A stretch of 10,797 bases of DNA from Actinomycetota bacterium. Its GTDB lineage: Bacteria; Actinomycetota; Actinomycetes; Propionibacteriales; Propionibacteriaceae. The notes beneath the pieces are model-generated. The model was not told the origin of the DNA. It ran no database searches and saw only the letters and a list, made by a program, of their open reading frames with translations. Shown piece after piece: positions 1 to 7,338 of the stretch; position 1 is the stretch's first letter; each line of letters opens with the position of its first letter. The position numbers and the translations under genes are program-made. Location of the stretch: positions 1 to 10,797 of the forward strand of contig JACRAA010000364.1 in assembly GCA_016213595.1 (NCBI GenBank), given 5' to 3'.

Positions 1-672
1 AACTTCAAGGTCGGCGTTCAGCAGGGTGAGTCCCTGCTCGCCGGTCTGGCTGCCTCGGGCAAGCCGAAGCCCTGGAACGTCGAGCTGTTCGCCGGGTCCC
101 CCGACGACAACAACGCGACCTTCTTCTTCAACGGCGCGATGAGCATCCTGAAGCCGAAGATCGACGACGGCACCATCAAGATCGCCTCCGGTGAGACGGA
201 CTTCAAGGTCGTCGCCACCCTGCGTTGGGATGCTGCCACCGCCAAGAAGCGCATGGAGAACATCCTGACCAAGTCCTACGCATCGAGCGACGTCAACGGC
301 GTCCTCGCCCCGTACGACGGCATCTCCCGCGGCATCATCGCTGCCCTCAAGGGCTCGGGCTACGGCTCGGGTGGCAAGGCTCTCCCGGTCGTCACCGGCC
401 AGGACGCCGAGCTGGACAGCGTGAAGTCGATCCTCGCCGGTGAGCAGTACTCCACGATCTTCAAGGACACGGCCGAGCTCGCGAAGGCGACCGTCAAGAT
501 GATCCAGGAGATCACCACCAAGGCGACCGTCACGGTCAACGACACGAAGACCTACGACAACGGCATCAAGGTCGTCCCGACCGAGCTGCTCCAGCCCGTA
601 CCTTGCGACAAGTCCAACTGCAAGAAGATCCTTCTTGACGCGAAGTACTACACGGAGAGCCAGCTGGGCTGA
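1..672 (+). CDS. chvE: Sugar ABC transporter substrate-binding protein, ChvE type (5' partial)
   Basis: The frame is open from the first base of the window to a TGA at 670-672, so the start codon and lipoprotein signal lie outside; 223 residues remain. The visible part looks like the second half of a periplasmic-binding-protein type 1 fold of the ChvE/xylose-binding group: VGVQQGES near the edge, then ELFAGSPDDNNATFFFNGA, an APYDGISRGIIAALK stretch and VTGQDAELDSVKSILAGEQ, which in this family line the ligand cleft. Two cysteines close together near the C-terminus (CDKSNC) could form a disulfide in the exported protein. The gene heads an importer operon with the ATPase and permease that follow, so it should capture an extracellular monosaccharide and pass it to the permease. 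The exact sugar (xylose, arabinose, galactose, glucose) cannot be decided from sequence alone. The family call is firm; the symbol is by analogy with the chvE-gguAB set. Confidence 0.9.
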   Translation, partial: NFKVGVQQGESLLAGLAASGKPKPWNVELFAGSPDDNNATFFFNGAMSILKPKIDDGTIKIASGETDFKVVATLRWDAATAKKRMENILTKSYASSDVNGVLAPYDGISRGIIAALKGSGYGSGGKALPVVTGQDAELDSVKSILAGEQYSTIFKDTAELAKATVKMIQEITTKATVTVNDTKTYDNGIKVVPTELLQPVPCDKSNCKKILLDAKYYTESQLG

Positions 673-687
673 CACCACCTGGTGTAG

Positions 688-717
688 GCGTGCGGGGCGG
701 TTCTCCGCCCCGCACGC
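688..717 (+). promoter_or_regulatory. Strong intercistronic hairpin between binding-protein and ATPase genes
   Basis: Positions 688-700 (GCGTGCGGGGCGG) are the exact reverse complement of 705-717, separated by the loop TTCT, giving a perfect 13-bp, nearly all-GC stem. It begins 15 bases after the binding-protein stop and ends 33 bases before the ATPase start. No T-run follows. A smaller inverted repeat (ACACCA/TGGTGT, 672-685) directly precedes it. Hairpins at this place in ABC importer operons commonly act as partial terminators or 3'-end stabilisers, keeping binding-protein mRNA above transporter mRNA. That role is inferred here. Confidence 0.7.
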
Positions 718-740
718 ACTCTCAGACCCACATCGGCCAG

Positions 741-746
741 AAGGAG
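741..746 (+). promoter_or_regulatory. Ribosome binding site of the sugar ATPase gene
   Basis: AAGGAG ends 4 bases before the ATG at 751. It is close to the consensus Shine-Dalgarno sequence and fixes this start codon. It also gives the ATPase its own translation initiation after the hairpin. Confidence 0.75.
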
Positions 747-750
747 CACC

Positions 751-2283
751 ATGACAGACACGATCCTCTCCATGCGGGGGATCACGAAGGAGTTCCCAGG
801 GGTGAAGGCCCTGGAGAACGTGACCTTCGAGGTGGAGCGCGGCGAGATCCACAGCATCGTCGGCGAGAACGGCGCCGGGAAGTCCACCCTGATGAAGGTG
901 CTGTCCGGCGTCTACCCCTTCGGAACGTACGAAGGCGAGATCCACTACGACGACCAGCTGGTCAAGTTCCGCAACATCCGCGAGTCGGAGCACGCGGGTA
1001 TCGCGATCATCCACCAGGAGCTCGCGCTGATCCCCGAGCTGACCATCGTCGAGAACCTCTACCTCGGCAACGAGGTCGCCACCAGGGGCGTCATCAACTG
1101 GCTCGAGGCCGGCAAGAAGGCCAAGGAGATCCTCGCGCGAGTGGGGCTCCACGAGGACCCCAACACCCAGATCAAGAACATCGGCATCGGCAAGCAGCAG
1201 CTCGTGGAGATTGCGAAGGCGCTCTCCAAGAACGTCCGGCTCCTCATCCTCGACGAGCCGACCGCAGCGCTCAACGACGCCGACTCCGCCCACCTGCTCG
1301 GCATCCTTCGGGAGCTCAAGGCCGAGGGCATCACGAGCATCATGATCAGCCACAAGCTCAACGAGATCGAGGCGATCTCCGACTCGATCACGATCATCCG
1401 CGACGGACGCACCATCGAGACGCTCGATGTCGGTGCCGGCGGCGTGAACGAGGACCGGATCATCCGGGGCATGGTCGGCCGCGACCTGAACCACCGCTTC
1501 CCGGACCACGAGCCGAAGATCGGCGAGGTCATCCTCGACATCCGCGACTGGACCGTGGCCCATCCCGACGACGCGAACCGCCTTGTCGTCAAGGGGGCGT
1601 CCGTCCACGTCCGCGCCGGTGAGATCGTCGGGCTCGCGGGCCTCATGGGCGCCGGACGTACCGAGTTCGCTCGCAGCGTGTTCGGGCAGTCGTACGGCGT
1701 GAAGCTGTCCGGCAGCGTCACCATCCACGGGAAGAGCGTGGCTCTGCGTACCGTGCAGCAGGCCATCGACGCGGGCCTCGCGTACGTGACCGAGGACCGC
1801 AAGGCGCTCGGCCTCAACCTGCTCGACACGATCAAGGTCTCCACCACGGCCGCTGGCCTGAAGAGGATCTCGCCGAACGGTGTGGTCAACGAGTTCCGCG
1901 AGGTGCAGTCGGCCAACTCCTACTTCAAGGCCCTCCGCGTCAAGGCTCCGACGATCGAAGAAGGCGTCGGCAAGCTCTCGGGCGGCAACCAGCAGAAGGT
2001 CGTCCTCGGCAAGTGGATGTTCACCGAGCCCGAGGTGCTCATCCTCGACGAGCCCACACGAGGCATCGACGTGGGCGCGAAGTACGAGATCTACGAGATC
2101 ATCAACCAGCTCGCGGACGCCGGCAAGGGGTGCTTCGTCATCTCCTCGGAGCTGCCGGAGCTGCTCGGCATCTGCGACCGCATCTACACCCTCTCCGCAG
2201 GCGTCATCACGGCCGACGTGGCCCGGGCCGACGCTGACCAGGAGACCCTCATGCGCTACATGACTCAACGAAAGGCTGACTGA
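751..2283 (+). CDS. gguA: Sugar ABC transporter ATP-binding protein, double NBD (GguA/MmsA/XylG type)
   Basis: A 510-residue protein with two fused nucleotide-binding domains, the usual length for CUT2-class monosaccharide importers. The N-terminal domain has Walker A GENGAGKST at residues 38-46 and Walker B LLILDEP with D168/E169. Its signature motif is degenerate (GIGKQQ around 145-150). The C-terminal domain has the altered Walker A typical of this class (GLMGAGRTE around 297-305), an intact signature LSGGNQQ at 409-415 and Walker B VLILDEP with D433/E434. One functional and one degenerate site are normal for the family. The protein powers uptake of the sugar delivered by the upstream binding protein through the downstream permease, on the cytoplasmic face. 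The permease gene begins 2 bases after its stop, so the two are translationally close. The symbol follows the chvE-gguAB arrangement; mmsA or xylG would be equally acceptable labels. Confidence 0.95.
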   Translation: MTDTILSMRGITKEFPGVKALENVTFEVERGEIHSIVGENGAGKSTLMKVLSGVYPFGTYEGEIHYDDQLVKFRNIRESEHAGIAIIHQELALIPELTIVENLYLGNEVATRGVINWLEAGKKAKEILARVGLHEDPNTQIKNIGIGKQQLVEIAKALSKNVRLLILDEPTAALNDADSAHLLGILRELKAEGITSIMISHKLNEIEAISDSITIIRDGRTIETLDVGAGGVNEDRIIRGMVGRDLNHRFPDHEPKIGEVILDIRDWTVAHPDDANRLVVKGASVHVRAGEIVGLAGLMGAGRTEFARSVFGQSYGVKLSGSVTIHGKSVALRTVQQAIDAGLAYVTEDRKALGLNLLDTIKVSTTAAGLKRISPNGVVNEFREVQSANSYFKALRVKAPTIEEGVGKLSGGNQQKVVLGKWMFTEPEVLILDEPTRGIDVGAKYEIYEIINQLADAGKGCFVISSELPELLGICDRIYTLSAGVITADVARADADQETLMRYMTQRKAD

Positions 2284-2285
2284 CG

Positions 2286-3698
2286 ATGACCACCCAGACC
2301 GCCGTCGCTCCCGCTGCGGCGCCCGAGTCGACGGGATCGCAGATCACCAAGGCCCTCGGCGGCAACTTCCGTCAGTACGGCATGATGATCGCGCTCGGCG
2401 CCCTGATCCTGCTGTTCGAGGTCCTCACCAATGGGCTGTTCCTCCAGCCGCGCAACGTCACGTCGCTCCTGGTGCAGAACGGGTACGTCCTCATCCTGGC
2501 GATCGGCATGGTGATGGTCATCATCGCCGGCCACATCGACCTGTCGGTGGGCTCGGTCTGTGCGTTCGTGGGTGCGACCGTTGCGATGTCGATGAAGATG
2601 TGGCACTTCCCGATGCCGGTGGCCATCCTTTTCGGGATCGCGCTCGGGATCCTCGTGGGCATGTGGCAGGGGTTCTGGGTGGCGTACGTGGGCATTCCCG
2701 CGTTCATCGTCACGCTCGCCGGCATGCTCCTGTTCCGCGGACTCGACCTCATGATCCTCAACGCCGAGTCCATCGTCGTGCCCGAGAACTTCCAGAAGAT
2801 CGCGAACGGCTACCTGCCTGAGATCGGCGGAAAGGGCATGCCGTACCACCTCATCACCGTGGCCCTCACGGTGATCGCCATCGCAGCCTTCGCCTGGAGC
2901 GAGCTGCACAACCGGGCGGACCTCAAGAAGTACGGCATGCCCCAGTCCCCGCTGTGGACGTCGGTGGCCAAGATCGTCGTCGTCGGCGGCGTCATCGCCC
3001 TCTTCGGCATGCTTCTCGCCTCGTACAAGGGTGTGCCGGTGGTCGGACTGATCCTGTTCGGCCTCGTGCTCATCTACACGTTCGTCACGCAGCGGACCGT
3101 TCTCGGCCGTCACATCTACGCCGTCGGCGGCAACGCCAACGCGGCCCGACTGTCGGGCGTCGACATCCGCCGGGTGTCGTTCTTCGTCATGGTCAACATG
3201 GGCCTGCTGGCCGGAATCGCCGGCATGGTGTTCACCGCGTACCTCAACGCGGCCAACCCCAAGGACGGCACGGGCTTCGAGCTCGACGCGATCGCGGCCG
3301 TGTTCATCGGTGGCGCGGCGGTGGCGGGCGGTGTCGGCAAGGTCTCCGGGTCGATGATCGGTGGCTTCGTCATGGGCGTGCTGAACCTCGGCCTCGCGAA
3401 CCTCAGCGTCGACTCCAACTGGATCCAGATCATCAAGGGCCTCGTCCTGCTCTCCGCCGTCGCGTTCGACGTGCTGAGCAAGGTGCGCGGCAAGCCGAGC
3501 TTCATCGGCATGATCATCAACGGCTTCTCGAGGAACGCCTCCGTTACGGCCGAGCAGTCACCCGTCCGGGCGGGTGAGGCTCCGTCGCAGAGCGCGGTGC
3601 AGCACGTTGCGACCAGTTCGCACGACGTCCTCCCTGAAGGCGTCGAGGAGAAGCTGTCGACCGCCGACGCGCCGCTGCACGGAAGCGAGCGCGAGTAG
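2286..3698 (+). CDS. gguB: Sugar ABC transporter permease (GguB/XylH type) with long C-terminal tail
   Basis: A 470-residue, mostly hydrophobic membrane protein of the branched-chain/monosaccharide permease family. Recognisable segments include ILAIGMVMVIIAGHIDLSVG, characteristic of CUT2 permeases, and the conserved late segment GGNANAARLSGVDIRRV followed by AVFIGGAAVAGGVG. Many transmembrane helices are visible between about residues 30 and 400. A start at 2286 is supported by GAAAGG at 2270-2275. It forms the transmembrane channel for the sugar, with the ATPase encoded just upstream. From about residue 417 to the end there is a hydrophilic tail of roughly 54 residues rich in Ser, Ala, Glu and Pro with no recognised motif. 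Most relatives I know of end near the last helix at around 390-420 residues. The tail is predicted cytoplasmic. Its stop codon lies inside a 23-bp tandem duplication. Confidence 0.93.
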   Translation: MTTQTAVAPAAAPESTGSQITKALGGNFRQYGMMIALGALILLFEVLTNGLFLQPRNVTSLLVQNGYVLILAIGMVMVIIAGHIDLSVGSVCAFVGATVAMSMKMWHFPMPVAILFGIALGILVGMWQGFWVAYVGIPAFIVTLAGMLLFRGLDLMILNAESIVVPENFQKIANGYLPEIGGKGMPYHLITVALTVIAIAAFAWSELHNRADLKKYGMPQSPLWTSVAKIVVVGGVIALFGMLLASYKGVPVVGLILFGLVLIYTFVTQRTVLGRHIYAVGGNANAARLSGVDIRRVSFFVMVNMGLLAGIAGMVFTAYLNAANPKDGTGFELDAIAAVFIGGAAVAGGVGKVSGSMIGGFVMGVLNLGLANLSVDSNWIQIIKGLVLLSAVAFDVLSKVRGKPSFIGMIINGFSRNASVTAEQSPVRAGEAPSQSAVQHVATSSHDVLPEGVEEKLSTADAPLHGSERE

Positions 3699-3734
3699 TC
3701 CCGAGTAGTCAGTGCGAGTAGTCCCGAGCAGTCA
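3691..3734 (+). repeat. Two-copy 21-bp tandem repeat spanning the gguB stop codon
   Basis: The 21-bp unit GCGAGTAGTCCCGAGTAGTCA at 3691-3711 recurs at 3714-3734 with one difference (T to C), a 23-base period. Each unit itself contains two copies of CGAGTAGTC or a near match. The TAG stop at 3696-3698 falls in the first copy, so the second copy is untranslated. Replication slippage is the likely origin, and it could also have changed where the tail ends. Confidence 0.8.
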
Positions 3735-3740
3735 TTGTCT

Positions 3741-3770
3741 GACGGCGGTCCGGTCCTCCGGGCCGCCGTC
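3741..3770. terminator. Hairpin terminator between convergent gguB and recQ
   Basis: Left arm 3741-3753 (GACGGCGGTCCGG) pairs with 3758-3770 (CCGGGCCGCCGTC) through 12 Watson-Crick pairs and one T-G pair, with the loop TCCT. It lies 42 bases after the permease stop and 32 bases after the recQ stop on the other strand. No T-run follows on either strand, as is common for actinobacterial terminators. It is well placed to serve both transcripts. Confidence 0.75.
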
Positions 3771-3802
3771 GCACGTCGGGGGTGAGCGGGGTCGAAGCGC
3801 GT

Positions 3803-5659
3803 TCAGACCTCGGCGACCAGGAGCAGGACGTCGTCCCCGTACGCTTCGAGCTTCTTGGCACCGACACCGCTGATCCTCGACAGCTCGTCGACGCGCGACG
3901 GCCGCCGCGAGGCGATCGCCACGAGCGTCGCATCAGGAAAGACGACGTAGGCCGGCACGGACGCTGCCTTCGCGGTCTCTGCCCGCCACGTCCGGAGCCG
4001 CTCGAAGAGATCACGGTCGGCAGGGCCGAGGTCGGCGGCGGCCGCCGAGCGCGAAGCCGGGGCGCCGCTGGCGTCGAGCCTCCTGCGCGAGGCACGCCGA
4101 CCGCCGGCGACGACGTCCTGACGCAGCTCGACTGTCCGCTCGCCCCTCAGCACTGGCCAGGCATCCTCAGTGATCGTGATCGCGCCGTGCTCGCTGGACA
4201 CGGCGAGAGCACCGGCCGCGAGCAGGTGCCTGACCACGGCCCGCCACTGCTGCTCCACAAGCTCCGTGCCGATCCCGAACGTGCTGAGCTCGTGATGGCC
4301 CCACTGCTCGACCTTCGCGGTGCGACGGCCCAGCAGGATGTCGATGAGCTGTCCCGCCCCGAAGCTCTGGTTGCGCTCGCGCTTCAGCCGGACGACCGTC
4401 GAGAGCAGCTTCTGGGCCGCCACCGTCCCGTCGTACACGTCGGGCGGAGTGAGGCACGTGTCACAGTTTCCGCAGGCGCCGGACGGCTCGCCGAAGTAGT
4501 CCAGCACCAGGGCGCGACGGCAGGACAGCGCCTCGCACAGGCCCAGCATGGCGTCCAGGTGCTGTCCCAGTCGCCGCTTGTGCCCCGCGTCGCCCTCCGA
4601 GGTGGCGATGAACTGGCGCTGCTGGACGACGTCGGCGAGTCCGTACGCCATCCAGGCCGTTGCCGGCAGCCCGTCCCTCCCTGCGCGACCGGTCTCCTGG
4701 TAGTAGCCCTCGATGCTGCGCGGCAGGTCGAGGTGCGCCACGAACCGTACGTCCGGCTTGTCGATGCCCATCCCGAACGCGATCGTGGCCACCATGACGA
4801 CCCCGTCCTCGCGCAGGAAGCGGGACTGGTTCTCGGAGCGCACCTCGGCGGGAAGGCCCGCGTGGTACGGGAGTGCCTGGATCCCCTGCCGTACCAGCGC
4901 CTCGGCGGTCTTCTCCACGGACGCTCGGGAGAGCCGGTAGACGATGCCCGCGTCGCCCGGGTGCTCCGTGCTGATCAGCTCCACGAGCTGGTCGAGCACC
5001 TGGCCCTTCGGGAGGATCCGGTACGTGATGTTCGGACGGTCGAAGCTCGCGACGTACTGCTCGGCCCCCTCCAGGCCCAGCCGCAGCACGATCTCCCGGC
5101 GGGTATCGGCGGTGGCGGTCGCGGTGAGCGCGATCCGCGGCACCTCGGGCCAGCGCTCGCCCAGCACCGAGAGCCGCAGGTAGTCGGGCCGGAAGTCGTG
5201 GCCCCACTGGGAGACGCAGTGTGCCTCGTCGATCGCGAACACCGACACGGAGAGCCGGTCCAGGAAGTCCTGGGTCCGGGCGAGGCCCACCCGCTCCGGC
5301 GCGAGGTACAGCAGGTCTAGCTCTCCGGCGAGGGCGGCCTGCTCGGTCCGCCGCTGCTCCTCGAGCGTCTGTGTGGAGTTGAGGTAGCCGGCGCGGACGC
5401 CGAGGGCGTCGAGCGCGGTCACCTGGTCGTGCATGAGCGCGATGAGAGGTGAGACGACGACCCCGACGCCGGGCCGTACCATCGCGGGGATCTGGTAGCA
5501 GAGCGACTTCCCGCCTCCCGTCGGCATGAGCACCAAGGCGTCACCGCCCGCGACAACCTGCTCGATCACCTGTTCCTGGAAGCCCCTGAACGTCTCGTAG
5601 CCGAAGGTGGCACGCAGCACCGCCTGAGCGGTCATCGGGGCCTGGGACATGGTCGCCAT
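3803..5659 (-). CDS. recQ: ATP-dependent DNA helicase RecQ
   Basis: A 3'-5' DNA helicase that unwinds forks, gaps and recombination intermediates; 618 residues if started at 5659. Visible in order: Q-motif region FGYETFRGFQ (19-28), Walker A TGGGKS (47-52), motif Ia VVSPLIALMHDQ (68-79), DEAH (144-147) followed by CVSQWGHDFRPDY, motif III ALTATAT, motif V ATIAFGMGIDKPDVRF and motif VI QETGRAGRDG. The zinc site is C380, C396, C399, C402, closely matching the spacing in E. coli RecQ. An RQC winged-helix region follows, and an HRDC domain occupies about 544-618. Motif IV reads GIVYRLSR, with Arg where Cys is usual. The open frame extends upstream to 6463, but that part is antisense to modA and has no RecQ homology. 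ATG 5659, ATG 5650 and an in-frame GTG at 5680 are all possible starts; none has a clear ribosome binding site. It stands alone, divergent from modA and convergent with gguB. Confidence 0.96.
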   Translation of the reverse strand: MATMSQAPMTAQAVLRATFGYETFRGFQEQVIEQVVAGGDALVLMPTGGGKSLCYQIPAMVRPGVGVVVSPLIALMHDQVTALDALGVRAGYLNSTQTLEEQRRTEQAALAGELDLLYLAPERVGLARTQDFLDRLSVSVFAIDEAHCVSQWGHDFRPDYLRLSVLGERWPEVPRIALTATATADTRREIVLRLGLEGAEQYVASFDRPNITYRILPKGQVLDQLVELISTEHPGDAGIVYRLSRASVEKTAEALVRQGIQALPYHAGLPAEVRSENQSRFLREDGVVMVATIAFGMGIDKPDVRFVAHLDLPRSIEGYYQETGRAGRDGLPATAWMAYGLADVVQQRQFIATSEGDAGHKRRLGQHLDAMLGLCEALSCRRALVLDYFGEPSGACGNCDTCLTPPDVYDGTVAAQKLLSTVVRLKRERNQSFGAGQLIDILLGRRTAKVEQWGHHELSTFGIGTELVEQQWRAVVRHLLAAGALAVSSEHGAITITEDAWPVLRGERTVELRQDVVAGGRRASRRRLDASGAPASRSAAAADLGPADRDLFERLRTWRAETAKAASVPAYVVFPDATLVAIASRRPSRVDELSRISGVGAKKLEAYGDDVLLLVAEV

Positions 5660-5660
5660 G

Positions 5661-5751
5661 GTACGGGCGCCGTCTGACACCTCGGCCCGTACAGCCCGGG
5701 CCTGGTCACGCCCTCCCTCCGACCTGCCACCGTGCCGCACGGGCTGTACGG
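5661..5751. promoter_or_regulatory. Inverted repeats in the recQ/modA divergent intergenic region
   Basis: CCGTACAGCCCG at 5687-5698 is the exact reverse complement of 5740-5751, a 12-bp inverted repeat with a 41-base spacer. A second pair, GTACGGGC (5661-5668) and GCCCGTAC (5685-5692), overlaps its left arm. The region must hold the start signals of both recQ and the mod operon. No clear -35/-10 pair was identified. The repeats could bind a regulator or form mRNA structure. They do not resemble the AT-rich E. coli ModE site, and GTAC-containing hexamers are common in this genome, so function is unproven. Confidence 0.4.
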
Positions 5752-5800
5752 TCGTGCCCAGACCCTCGACCTCCGTTCCGTCGTCGTAGACAGGCCTCAC

Positions 5801-6550
5801 ATGCTCCGCACGCTCGCCGTCACAGGCGTCCTGGCGCTGCTCTGCGCCTGCTCCGTCACCCCCACCGCCTCCAGCGCACCCCCTAGCGAGCTCGTGGTCT
5901 TCGCCGCAGCCTCCCTGAAAGACACCTACAGCGCCCTGGGCAGGACGTTCGAGGCGGGCCACCCCGGGGTGAAGGTCCGCTTCTCGTTCGACGGGTCGTC
6001 GATCCTGGAGGAGCAGCTCGCGCAAGGCGCACCCGCCGACGTGTTCGCGGCGGCCGACCGGGCGACGATGGACAAGGCTCTGGCGGCGTCCCTGGTCGTC
6101 AAGCCGGTGCTGTTCGCGACGAACACCCTCACGCTCATCGTGCCGAAGGGCAACCCTGCGGGCGTCACCGGCCTGGACGCGTCGCTCCACGGCAAGAAGC
6201 TCGTCGTGTGCGCCGCCGGCGTGCCGTGCGGCTCCGCCACGGCGAAGCTCGCCGGGCTCCTGGGTGTGACCCTCGCGCCGGTGTCCGAGGAGACGAAGGT
6301 GACGGACGTCCGCGCCAAGGTCGAGACCGGCCAGGCGGACGCGGGAGTCGTGTACGTCACCGACGCGAAAGCAGCCGGGAGCACGGTCGACACGATCCCG
6401 ATCAGGGACGCGGACCGGGTGAGGAACGACTACCTGCTGGGCCCCGTGGCCGGCTCCCGCCACTCCGACCTGGCGAACGCGTTCGTGGCGTGGGTCACGG
6501 GCCCGGAGGGTCGTACGACACTCGCAGCGGCAGGCTTCGTCACGCCATGA
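5801..6550 (+). CDS. modA: Molybdate ABC transporter substrate-binding lipoprotein ModA
   Basis: A 249-residue exported protein that captures molybdate (or tungstate) outside the membrane. The ATG at 5801 starts MLRTLAVTGVLALLCAC, a short positive stretch, a hydrophobic core and the lipobox L14-C15-A16-C17, so Cys17 should be lipidated. This favours 5801 over the longer in-frame GTG at 5732, whose extra 23 residues would bury the signal peptide. Family motifs follow: VVFAAASLKD (32-41; the serine contacts the oxyanion), FSFDGSSILEEQL, GAPADVFAAAD and DAGVVYVTDA near the C-terminus. Four bases (ATGA) are shared with modB, as expected for a co-translated operon. The ribosome binding site is weak. 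Two cysteines in CAAGVPC might pair. Substrate preference between molybdate and tungstate is not resolved, but the neighbouring molybdenum-cofactor genes favour molybdate. Confidence 0.95.
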   Translation: MLRTLAVTGVLALLCACSVTPTASSAPPSELVVFAAASLKDTYSALGRTFEAGHPGVKVRFSFDGSSILEEQLAQGAPADVFAAADRATMDKALAASLVVKPVLFATNTLTLIVPKGNPAGVTGLDASLHGKKLVVCAAGVPCGSATAKLAGLLGVTLAPVSEETKVTDVRAKVETGQADAGVVYVTDAKAAGSTVDTIPIRDADRVRNDYLLGPVAGSRHSDLANAFVAWVTGPEGRTTLAAAGFVTP

Positions 6551-7338
6551 TCCGGCCTCCCCTGCCGCGCTGGCTCGCGGTCCCTGCGGTCGTCGCGACG
6601 GCCTTCCTCGCCGTGCCGCTGCTCGCCATGGTCGTGCGCGTCCCGTGGAGCTGGTTCCTCGCGCTCCTCACCACCACGTCCGCCGTGGATGCGTTCTGGC
6701 TCAGCCTCCGGACGTGTACGGCGAGCACGCTCCTGTGTCTCGTGCTCGGCCTGCCCCTCGCGATGGTCCTGGCCCGGTCGCATGGCCGGCTCGCGACGGT
6801 CGGCCGGGTCCTCGCGACACTGCCGATGGTCCTCCCGCCCGTGGTGGCGGGCTTGGCCCTGCTCGTCGCGCTCGGTCGCCGGGCCTGGCTCGGGAGCCGC
6901 CTGTCGCTGCTCGGCGTCGACCTCGCCTTCACCACGGGCGCCGTGGTCGTGGCCCAGACGTTCGTGGCGATGCCGTACCTCGTGGTGGCCGTCGAGGGCG
7001 CACTCCGTGTGGCACAGGACGACTTCGACGTCGTCGCGGCGACCCTCGGAGCATCGCCGACCACGGTCCTGTGGCGCGTGACGCTGCCTCTGACCGCCCC
7101 GGCCATCGCCTCCGGGGCAGCGCTGGCGTTCGCGCGGGCGCTCGGCGAGTTCGGCGCCACTCTCACGTTCGCCGGGTCGCTGCAGGGCACGACCAGGACG
7201 CTTCCCCTGGAGGTCTACCTGATCAGGGAGTCCGACACCGACGCCGCTCTCGCGCTCTCGGTGGTCCTCGTCGCGGTCGCCGTCGTCCTCGTCGCGGTCA
7301 CTGCCGCGCTGGGGCGGTCCTGGGGGACACGGCGATGA
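6547..7338 (+). CDS. modB: Molybdate ABC transporter permease ModB
   Basis: A 263-residue integral membrane protein, a normal length for ModB, which forms the molybdate channel as a homodimer. It opens with a hydrophobic helix around residues 10-30, and several more helices follow. The binding-protein-dependent transport signature (EAA loop) runs from about residue 150 (EGALRVAQDDFDVVAATLGA) into the LPLTAPAIASG segment; this loop docks onto the ATPase. The late motif ALGEFGATLTFAG is strongly characteristic of ModB. The start ATG at 6547 overlaps the modA stop, and the gene's own stop at 7336-7338 overlaps the modC start, also by ATGA. The much longer upstream extension of this frame lies within modA and is not coding. 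Confidence 0.95.
   Translation: MIRPPLPRWLAVPAVVATAFLAVPLLAMVVRVPWSWFLALLTTTSAVDAFWLSLRTCTASTLLCLVLGLPLAMVLARSHGRLATVGRVLATLPMVLPPVVAGLALLVALGRRAWLGSRLSLLGVDLAFTTGAVVVAQTFVAMPYLVVAVEGALRVAQDDFDVVAATLGASPTTVLWRVTLPLTAPAIASGAALAFARALGEFGATLTFAGSLQGTTRTLPLEVYLIRESDTDAALALSVVLVAVAVVLVAVTAALGRSWGTRR

Noticed and set aside
2265..3113. 282-codon - strand frame rich in His, Asp and Glu
   Set aside because: It is antisense to the permease gene; its unusual composition comes from complementing hydrophobic codons.
3691..3734. Possible start of a CRISPR-like array
   Set aside because: There are only two adjoining copies with a 2-base gap and no spacers, so it is a simple tandem duplication.
3782..5320. 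512-codon open frame on the + strand
   Set aside because: It is antisense to recQ with no recognisable domain. Long antisense frames are expected at this GC content.
5694..5701. Palindrome GCCCGGGC near the recQ start
   Set aside because: An 8-base GC palindrome is expected by chance in this genome and was not listed on its own.
5732..5800. Longer modA starting at GTG 5732
   Set aside because: It would put 23 polar residues ahead of a clear lipoprotein signal peptide beginning at 5801.
5660..6463. Upstream extension of the recQ frame (268 more codons)
   Set aside because: It lies opposite modA, is Arg/Gly/His-rich like shadow sequence, and RecQ homology begins only near 5650.
6645..7334. 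N-terminal extension of modC through modB
   Set aside because: The sequence is Pro/Arg-rich out-of-frame modB. The ATG at 7335 has a ribosome binding site and ABC homology begins there.
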